Assembly (NCBI GenBank): GCA_900541315.1
Contig: UQJF01000103.1
Location: 1-11,160, forward strand
From: an uncultured Clostridium sp.
GTDB lineage: Bacteria > Bacillota > Clostridia > Lachnospirales > Lachnospiraceae
Length of the DNA: 11,160 bases
Direction: 5' to 3'
Position numbers and translations under genes: made by a program. Each line of letters opens with the position of its first letter. Position 1 is the first letter of the stretch. The notes under the pieces were generated by a model, which did not search any database, was not told the DNA's origin, and saw only the letters and a list, made by a program, of their open reading frames with translations. Below are positions 7,401 to 11,160 of the stretch, piece after piece.

Positions 7401-9131
7401 CAGAAACTGGTTTGGAAGTCTAACGAGGATGGATATTTGGTAGGCTCCCGAGGCTCTGTAGGTTCCTCCTTTGTGGCAACTATGTCTGGTATTACAGAGG
7501 TAAATCCATTAAGTCCCCATTACCATTGTCCAAAGTGCCGTTACTATGACTTTGATTCTGAAGAAGTTCGTAAGTTTTCCGGTATGGCGGGCTGCGATAT
7601 GCCGGATAAAAAATGTCCGGTATGTGGGACACCTCTGGAAAAGGACGGTTTTGACATCCCATTTGAGACCTTCCTTGGATTTAAGGGAGATAAGGAGCCT
7701 GATATCGATTTAAACTTCTCTGGTGAATATCAGAGTAAGGCTCATGACTATACAGAAGTTATTTTCGGTAAAGGTCAGACTTTCCGTGCTGGTACTATTG
7801 GCACACTGGCAGATAAGACGGCTTTCGGTTATGTAAAAAAATATTATGAGGAAAGGGGAACCAGAAAACGGAATTGTGAGATCAACCGTATTGTACAGGG
7901 ATGTGTAGGCGTGCGCCGTACTACGGGACAGCATCCAGGTGGAATCATCGTATTGCCTTTAGGCGAAGAAATCTATTCCTTTACACCAGTACAGCATCCG
8001 GCAAATGATATGACTACTTCTACCGTTACTACACACTTTGATTACCATTCTATTGACCACAACCTGTTAAAGCTGGATATTCTTGGACATGATGATCCAA
8101 CCATGATCCGTATGCTTCAGGACCTGATCGGTTTGGATCCGGTTAAGGACATTCCTCTGGACAGCTCGGAGGTTATGAGTTTGTTCCAGAACACATCTGC
8201 GTTGGGGATCACACCAGATGATATCGGCGGTTGTCCTTTAGGGGCTCTGGGAGTGCCGGAGTTTGGTACTGATTTTGCGATGCAGATGCTCCTTGATACC
8301 AAACCCAAATATTTTTCTGATCTTGTACGTATTGCAGGTCTGGCCCATGGTACAGACGTATGGCTGGGAAATGCCCAGACACTGATTCAGGAAGGAAAAG
8401 CCACTATTCAGACAGCCATCTGTACCCGAGATGATATTATGATCTATCTGATCGCTCAGGGAATGGAACAGGGACTCTCCTTTACCATCATGGAGAGTGT
8501 GCGAAAGGGTAAGGGGTTAAAACCGGAATGGGAAGAGGATATGAAGGCTCATGGCGTGCCTGACTGGTACATATGGTCCTGTAAGAAGATCAAATACATG
8601 TTCCCGAAAGCCCATGCTGCGGCCTACGTTATGATGGCGTGGCGTATTGCCTACTGTAAGATTTTCTACCCTCTGGCATATTATGCAGCCTTTTTCAGTA
8701 TCCGCGCCAGCGCTTTTTCCTATGAGATCATGTGTCAGGGAAGAGATAAGTTGGAATATTATCTGGCAGATTATAAAAAGCGTTCTGATACCCTTTCTAA
8801 AAAGGAACAGGATACGCTGCGAGATATGCGCATTGTCCAGGAAATGTATGCAAGAGGCTTTGATTTTGTGCCTATTGATATTTACAAGGCAAAAGCAAGG
8901 CATTTCCAGATTATTGATGGCAGACTGATGCCTTCTTTAAGTAGTATTGATGGTTTAGGTGAAAAGGCGGCAGAAGCAGTGGTGGATGCAGTAAAGGATG
9001 GTCCATTCTTGTCAGTAGAAGATTTCTCAGGCCGTACCAAAGTAAATGGAACAATTTGTTCCCTGATGTCTGACTTGGGACTGCTTAAGGATCTTCCTCA
9101 GTCTAATCAGTTATCATTATTCGATCTATAA
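4482..9131 (+). CDS. polC: DNA polymerase III alpha subunit, Gram-positive PolC type
   Basis: This is the main replicative DNA polymerase of low-GC Gram-positive bacteria, with built-in proofreading. It has 1549 residues, longer than the roughly 1437 of B. subtilis PolC. In order: N-terminal domain (about 1-195); a polar, low-complexity linker (about 195-320) that probably explains the extra length; an OB fold (about 335-425); a PHP domain beginning VELHCHT (H443, H445, then TDHG near 475) and resuming after the exonuclease (CDVHF near 842). The inserted DEDDh exonuclease has D530, E532, AHNAGFD to D615, and H668/D673. The polymerase core has a zinc knuckle (C1016, C1019, C1038, C1045, C1048) and catalytic D1074, D1076 (PDIDLNFSGEYQ) and D1199 (LKLDILG). 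The extreme C-terminus QLSLFDL is a beta-clamp-binding motif. Its Shine-Dalgarno-like purines (AGAAAGAAG) lie inside the end of ispG, so coupled translation is likely. Confidence 0.98.
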   Translation: MAKGFLEVFPTLNIAEPLKELLALAEVEKVTSAKDRSSIRVYMKSARLIHKQNIYDLERGIKDQLFPDKQITIKIQEKYRLSGQYTPEKLLKMYKDSLLLELKHYSIVEYSMFRKAQIVFENEGKMVLTVEDTMVNRDKTNELKRVLEKVFNERCGLPVEVSFLYIPAKENDRRKQIEQKLEREAQAIYWQNHKDELGSVNSGENISQPAAIRNTDEKKTQAEDAIIMDVPTPEAAPWDALMDQAASGNVPGNDENISLVAIGTKPTDVEKTAASKILAGERTEKPQLNKGRKGWGREKDSGFGEDRKFSVKRSNNPDVLYGRDFDDDFMEIEKIDGEIGEVTLRGQILTCESRELRSGKFILTFDITDFTDTITAKMFIRPEIFNEVKDMIKTGMFIKIKGVTTIDKFDGELTLGSIAGIKKAEDFTTKRMDNSLEKRVELHCHTKMSDMDGVSDVKSIIKRAKKWGMSSIAVTDHGCVQAFPDANHALDKGDTFKILYGVEGYLVDDTKQLVENSKGQTFADTYVVFDIETTGFSPVKNRIIEIGAVKVVDGVITDKFSTFVNPDVPIPFDIEKLTSINDAMVLPYPKIDVILPRFLEFVADAVLVAHNAGFDVGFIGHYAEALGLPFSPTVLDTVSLARLLLPNLNRFKLDTVAKALNISLENHHRAVDDAGATAEIFTAFVKMLRERDIEDLDHLNELSTMDAQTIMKLPTNHVIILAKNDLGRINLYRLVSWSHLDYYSRRPRIPKSVLDKYREGLLIGSACEAGELYQALLRGAPDAEIARLVNFYDYLEIQPLGNNAFMLRDEKSTVKTEEDLIEINKRIVDLGTQFGKLVCATCDVHFLDPQDEVYRRIIMAGQGFKDSDDQAPLYLRTTEEMLEEFAYLGPDKAYEVVVTNTRKISDMCEKIAPVRPDKCPPVIPDSDKTLTKICYDRAHEMYGEDLPKIVVDRLERELHSIITNGFAVMYIIAQKLVWKSNEDGYLVGSRGSVGSSFVATMSGITEVNPLSPHYHCPKCRYYDFDSEEVRKFSGMAGCDMPDKKCPVCGTPLEKDGFDIPFETFLGFKGDKEPDIDLNFSGEYQSKAHDYTEVIFGKGQTFRAGTIGTLADKTAFGYVKKYYEERGTRKRNCEINRIVQGCVGVRRTTGQHPGGIIVLPLGEEIYSFTPVQHPANDMTTSTVTTHFDYHSIDHNLLKLDILGHDDPTMIRMLQDLIGLDPVKDIPLDSSEVMSLFQNTSALGITPDDIGGCPLGALGVPEFGTDFAMQMLLDTKPKYFSDLVRIAGLAHGTDVWLGNAQTLIQEGKATIQTAICTRDDIMIYLIAQGMEQGLSFTIMESVRKGKGLKPEWEEDMKAHGVPDWYIWSCKKIKYMFPKAHAAAYVMMAWRIAYCKIFYPLAYYAAFFSIRASAFSYEIMCQGRDKLEYYLADYKKRSDTLSKKEQDTLRDMRIVQEMYARGFDFVPIDIYKAKARHFQIIDGRLMPSLSSIDGLGEKAAEAVVDAVKDGPFLSVEDFSGRTKVNGTICSLMSDLGLLKDLPQSNQLSLFDL

Positions 9132-9175
9132 AATGATAATGATATAAGAATTGGGAACAGGCTGTACCTGATGAG

Positions 9176-9236
9176 CTGGTATCATATTGCGGCGTATCGA
9201 TCAGGTTTCATATGTGCGTATTGATCTGGTATCATA
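9176..9236. repeat. Imperfect tandem repeat, about 2.5 units of 24-26 bases
   Basis: Unit 1 is 9176-9201, unit 2 is 9202-9225, and a partial third unit (CTGGTATCATA, 9226-9236) repeats the first 11 bases of unit 1 exactly. Units 1 and 2 agree at about 20 of 24 aligned bases and differ by two single-base gaps. Each full unit carries a CATA core and ends in CGTATCGAT or CGTATTGAT. The array ends three bases before a predicted -35 element, a placement that suits an activator- or repressor-binding array. Confidence 0.65.
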
Positions 9237-9239
9237 AAA

Positions 9240-9268
9240 TTGACTTATAAAAAAAATTATGGTATATT
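9240..9268 (+). promoter_or_regulatory. Predicted sigma-A promoter for the transporter gene
   Basis: TTGACT (9240-9245) and TATATT (9263-9268) are separated by exactly 17 bases, and each matches five of six consensus positions. An A-tract lies in the spacer. Initiation would fall near 9275, giving a leader of about 135 bases before the ATG at 9410, beginning in or beside the large stem-loop. Confidence 0.65.
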
Positions 9269-9272
9269 TTGG

Positions 9273-9311
9273 AAAGAGTTTTTTCGCATGTGGAGTGTGA
9301 AAAAACTCTTT
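9273..9311 (+). promoter_or_regulatory. 16-pair stem-loop near the 5' end of the transporter leader
   Basis: AAAGAGTTTTTTCGCA (9273-9288) pairs with TGTGAAAAAACTCTTT (9296-9311) across a seven-base loop, with a single G-U pair. It sits just downstream of the predicted -10. It could stabilise the transporter mRNA, act as a control structure, or serve as a weak terminator for polC readthrough. The bases after it (CTTGCACTTT) are not a proper T-run, so I do not call it an intrinsic terminator. Confidence 0.6.
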
Positions 9312-9409
9312 CTTGCACTTTAAAAGCAAATTGACGCATCAAAGCGTTAAAGTAATACGTTGAAATGAAAACAGCGTAAATCAAAGTAAATGGGGGTTTA
9401 ATATTTTTA

Positions 9410-10777
9410 ATGGAACGTGAAAAATTTTCTTCCAGATTAGGTTTCATCCTGATCTCAGCAGGCTGTGCTATTGGTCTGGGCAATGTATGGAGATTTCCTT
9501 ATATTGTAGGAGCTTACGGAGGAGCTGCTTTTGTGCTTATTTATCTGGCATTTCTCCTGATCCTTGGTCTTCCTATTGTAGTAATGGAATTTGCTGTAGG
9601 ACGTGCCAGTAAACGAAGTGCAGCTCTTTCTTTTAATTTGCTGGAGCCAAAGGATACAAAATGGCATCTGACCCGATATGCAGCTATGGCAGGAAACTAT
9701 ATGCTGATGATGTTCTATACCACGGTAGCAGGATGGATGATCTATTATTTCATTAAAATGCTCCGGGGAGACTTTACAGGACTTGATTCAGACGCAGTAG
9801 CTGGAGAGTTTACCAGCATGCTTGGGAACCCGACATTGATGGCGGGATTTATGGTTTTTGTGGTAGTTCTTTGTTTTGGTATCTGTGCCCAGGGGTTGGT
9901 AGCAGGTGTAGAACGTATTACAAAAGTGATGATGGTCTGCCTGTTGTTTCTTATGATAGCACTGGCTGCTCATTCTATGGTATTAAAGGGCGGTGAACCG
10001 GGACTGGAGTTTTATTTAAAGCCTGATTTTGGAAAAATGGTAGATGCAGGACTGGGAAATTCTATTTTTGCAGCTATGGGACAGTCTTTTTTTACATTAA
10101 GTATCGGTATTGGTGCGCTGGCTATTTTTGGAAGTTATATCGGAAAAGAACACCGTTTGACTGGCGAAGCCATCAGTATTACTATTCTGGATACACTGGT
10201 TGCATTTATGGCTGGTCTGATTATTTTCCCGGCATGCTTTGCTTATGGAGTTGAACCAACTTCCGGTCCGTCCCTGATCTTTATCACACTGCCAAACGTA
10301 TTTAACCATATGGCAGGAGGAAGACTGTGGGGATCATTGTTCTTCGTATTTATGTCCTTTGCAGCTCTTTCTACTGTAATTGCTGTATTTCAGAATATTA
10401 TTTCTTTTGCAACAGACCTTACAGGCTGTTCTGTAAAGAAAGCGGTAGCGTGGAATGTAGCAGTAGTGATCATCTTGTCGTTGCCATGTGTGTTCGGATT
10501 TAATATCTGGAGTAATTTCCAGCCATTAGGAGCAGGATCCAATATACAGGATTTAGAAGACTTTATCCTCAGTGATAATCTGCTGCCGATTGGAAGTCTG
10601 TTATATCTGTTGTTTTGCACCAGCAGATATGGATGGGGATTTGAAAAATTCCTGGCAGAAGCAAATGAGGGAGCCGGTGTTAAATTTCCAAGATGGGCAC
10701 GTTTTTACGTAAGTTATATCCTTCCGCTGATTGTGATCTTTATTCTGGTTCAGGGATATATTGCGAAATTCTTCTAA
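9410..10777 (+). CDS. Neurotransmitter:sodium symporter (NSS/SNF) family transporter
   Basis: This is a predicted sodium-coupled amino-acid importer of the LeuT-fold NSS family in the cytoplasmic membrane. The product is 455 residues. The diagnostic first-helix motif GLGNVWRFPY is at residues 22-31, followed by GAYGGAAF, then GLPIVVMEFAVGR in helix 2. I count about eleven hydrophobic spans, near 12-32, 39-62, 90-115, 143-165, 170-190, 215-243, 256-280, 305-333, 347-366, 391-403 and 430-452. Eleven fits the bacterial branch typified by Tyt1 and MhsT rather than the twelve of LeuT. Substrate cannot be read reliably; aromatic or branched amino acids are known for the family. The ATG has only a weak ribosome-binding candidate (GGGGG, 9392-9396, 13 bases away). 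It stands alone, with its own predicted promoter and terminator, unlinked to polC in function. Confidence 0.9.
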   Translation: MEREKFSSRLGFILISAGCAIGLGNVWRFPYIVGAYGGAAFVLIYLAFLLILGLPIVVMEFAVGRASKRSAALSFNLLEPKDTKWHLTRYAAMAGNYMLMMFYTTVAGWMIYYFIKMLRGDFTGLDSDAVAGEFTSMLGNPTLMAGFMVFVVVLCFGICAQGLVAGVERITKVMMVCLLFLMIALAAHSMVLKGGEPGLEFYLKPDFGKMVDAGLGNSIFAAMGQSFFTLSIGIGALAIFGSYIGKEHRLTGEAISITILDTLVAFMAGLIIFPACFAYGVEPTSGPSLIFITLPNVFNHMAGGRLWGSLFFVFMSFAALSTVIAVFQNIISFATDLTGCSVKKAVAWNVAVVIILSLPCVFGFNIWSNFQPLGAGSNIQDLEDFILSDNLLPIGSLLYLLFCTSRYGWGFEKFLAEANEGAGVKFPRWARFYVSYILPLIVIFILVQGYIAKFF

Positions 10778-10782
10778 ATAAA

Positions 10783-10805
10783 TTCTAAATGAGAAGCATT
10801 TAGAA
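10783..10805 (+). repeat. Perfect 9-base inverted repeat after the transporter stop
   Basis: TTCTAAATG (10783-10791) and CATTTAGAA (10797-10805) pair perfectly around a five-base loop, beginning five bases after the stop codon. It is A/T-rich and has no following T-run. It may protect the mRNA 3' end together with the larger terminator hairpin downstream. Confidence 0.55.
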
Positions 10806-10826
10806 CATGTGAAAAATACAGCAAAA

Positions 10827-10884
10827 GCAGAGGCCTGTGCTGTAAGAGAACAGCATACGGCTTCTGCCCAAGCATTATTTTTTT
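10827..10884 (+). terminator. Probable terminator of the transporter transcript
   Basis: A 17-pair stem runs from GCAGAGGCC plus TGTGCTGT (10827-10843) to ACAGCATA plus GGCTTCTGC (10850-10867), with a six-base loop, two G-U pairs and one bulged C. A run of seven T follows at 10878-10884. The ten-base gap between stem and T-run is wider than in a textbook terminator. The T-run itself can also pair with the A-run at 10891-10899 (TTTTTTTAG with CTAAAAAAA). Confidence 0.65.
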
Positions 10885-10892
10885 AGTTGTCT

Positions 10893-10952
10893 AAAAAAAA
10901 TTAACAATTTTGAAAATTTGTAGTTGACAACTGGAAGAATGTGTATTATACT
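10893..10952 (+). promoter_or_regulatory. tRNA-Pro promoter with A/T-rich upstream element
   Basis: TTGACA (10924-10929) is the exact -35 consensus. TATACT (10947-10952) is a near-consensus -10, and the spacer is 17 bases. Phased A and T tracts at 10893-10920 directly upstream resemble an UP element that binds the RNA polymerase alpha subunit, as is usual for strong stable-RNA promoters. Initiation would be about ten bases before the mature tRNA. Confidence 0.88.
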
Positions 10953-10970
10953 ATTCAACGTAATCGAGAT

Positions 10971-11044
10971 CGAGGCGTGGCTCAGTTTGGTAGAGCGCTG
11001 CGTTCGGGACGCAGAGGTCGCGTGTTCGAATCACGTCGCTTCGA
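10971..11044 (+). tRNA. tRNA-Pro, anticodon CGG
   Basis: The 74-base gene folds as a full cloverleaf. The acceptor stem CGAGGCG pairs with CGCTTCG (one G-U), the D arm is GCTC/GAGC, and the anticodon stem CTGCG/CGCAG encloses loop TTCGGGA. The T arm GCGTG/CACGT encloses TTCGAAT. The anticodon CGG is at 11005-11007 and reads CCG. The C1-G72 pair, discriminator A73 and G37 are features expected of bacterial tRNA-Pro. The terminal CCA is not encoded. The gene has its own promoter and terminator, so it is a single-gene unit. No duplicated 3' end or integrase that would mark it as an attachment site is visible. Confidence 0.96.
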
Positions 11045-11058
11045 TTTGACTTGAAAAG

Positions 11059-11103
11059 TGCCGGAAAGCCTTATTTCATAGGGTTTTTCGGCATTTTCGT
11101 TTT
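11059..11103 (+). terminator. Intrinsic terminator of the tRNA-Pro gene
   Basis: TGCCGGAAAGCC (11059-11070) pairs over 12 positions with GGTTTTTCGGCA (11082-11093), including two G-U pairs, around an 11-base loop. A T-rich stretch (TTTTCGTTTT, 11094-11103) follows directly. It lies 14 bases after the tRNA discriminator base. Confidence 0.85.
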
Positions 11104-11160
11104 CTCACAAAATGGTATAAAATCACCTGTTTTTTTAAATGTTACATCAAACCTTATACA

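Larger units (their letters stand above)
9132..9409 (+). other. Structured intergenic region between polC and the transporter
   Basis: This 278-base region holds no gene I can support. In order it contains the right arm (AATGATAA, 9132-9139) of a weak inverted repeat spanning the polC stop, a short tandem repeat (9176-9236), a promoter (9240-9268) and a 16-pair stem-loop (9273-9311). A smaller hairpin follows at 9331-9350 (TTGACGC with GCGTTAA, one G-U pair), then a G-run at 9392-9396 that is the only ribosome-binding candidate for the transporter. No clear intrinsic terminator for the polC transcript is visible; the 9273-9311 stem-loop is the best candidate but lacks a T-run. No T-box or other riboswitch consensus was recognised. 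Confidence 0.6.

Noticed and set aside
9176..9236. Start of a CRISPR array or replication iterons
   Set aside because: There are only about 2.5 imperfect units directly abutting, with no unique spacers, no cas gene, and no replication initiator or origin nearby.
9331..9358. Second promoter before the transporter (TTGACG, 16 bases, TAATAC)
   Set aside because: The -10 matches only three of six consensus positions, and the -35 lies within a small hairpin. The 9240-9268 promoter is much better.
9132..9409. T-box or other amino-acid riboswitch before the transporter
   Set aside because: I could not find the conserved T-box motif or a competing terminator/antiterminator pair, and the predicted leader of about 135 bases is short for a T-box.
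10971..11160. tRNA-associated integration site
   Set aside because: No duplicated tRNA 3' end, integrase or change in base composition is visible in the 116 bases after the gene.

Overview
The window looks like core chromosome of a Gram-positive, low-to-moderate GC Clostridia bacterium, most likely a Lachnospiraceae-type gut anaerobe. This is inferred from the Gram-positive PolC replicase, the cdsA-dxr-rseP-ispG-polC gene order, strong AGGAG-type ribosome binding sites, and intrinsic terminators. No database search was possible, so the taxon is an inference. All confident genes lie on the + strand.

Positions 1-9131 form one tightly packed block that probably reads as one operon. It runs from a 163-base leader to cdsA (CDP-diacylglycerol synthase), dxr (DXP reductoisomerase), rseP (site-2 membrane protease), a possible 43-codon small ORF, ispG (HMBPP synthase) and polC (replicative DNA polymerase III alpha). 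Gaps are 41 bases (cdsA-dxr), 26 (dxr-rseP), 151 (rseP-ispG) and 5 (ispG-polC). No convincing internal promoter or terminator was seen. The block combines phospholipid precursor supply, two steps of the MEP isoprenoid pathway (feeding undecaprenyl phosphate and quinone-type lipids), envelope proteolysis and the replicase. The upstream neighbour in this gene order is usually uppS, but it lies outside the window.

Positions 9132-9409 are a structured intergenic region. It holds a short imperfect tandem repeat, a good sigma-A-type promoter and a long stem-loop close to the predicted transcript start. These precede a separate transcription unit, a neurotransmitter:sodium symporter family transporter (9410-10777) that ends in a hairpin plus T-run. 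A tRNA-Pro(CGG) gene follows, with its own near-consensus promoter, an A/T-rich upstream element and an intrinsic terminator. The last 57 bases (11104-11160) show no feature I can support.

The genes are ordinary housekeeping genes, and I found no sign of a new defence or mobile system. The unusual signals are small. They are a perfect 35-base palindrome between rseP and ispG, lying inside a 43-codon ORF that starts directly after the rseP stop; a diverged copy of half of that palindrome upstream of cdsA; hairpins that can cover the ribosome binding sites of dxr and rseP; and the repeat, promoter and stem-loop arrangement before the transporter.
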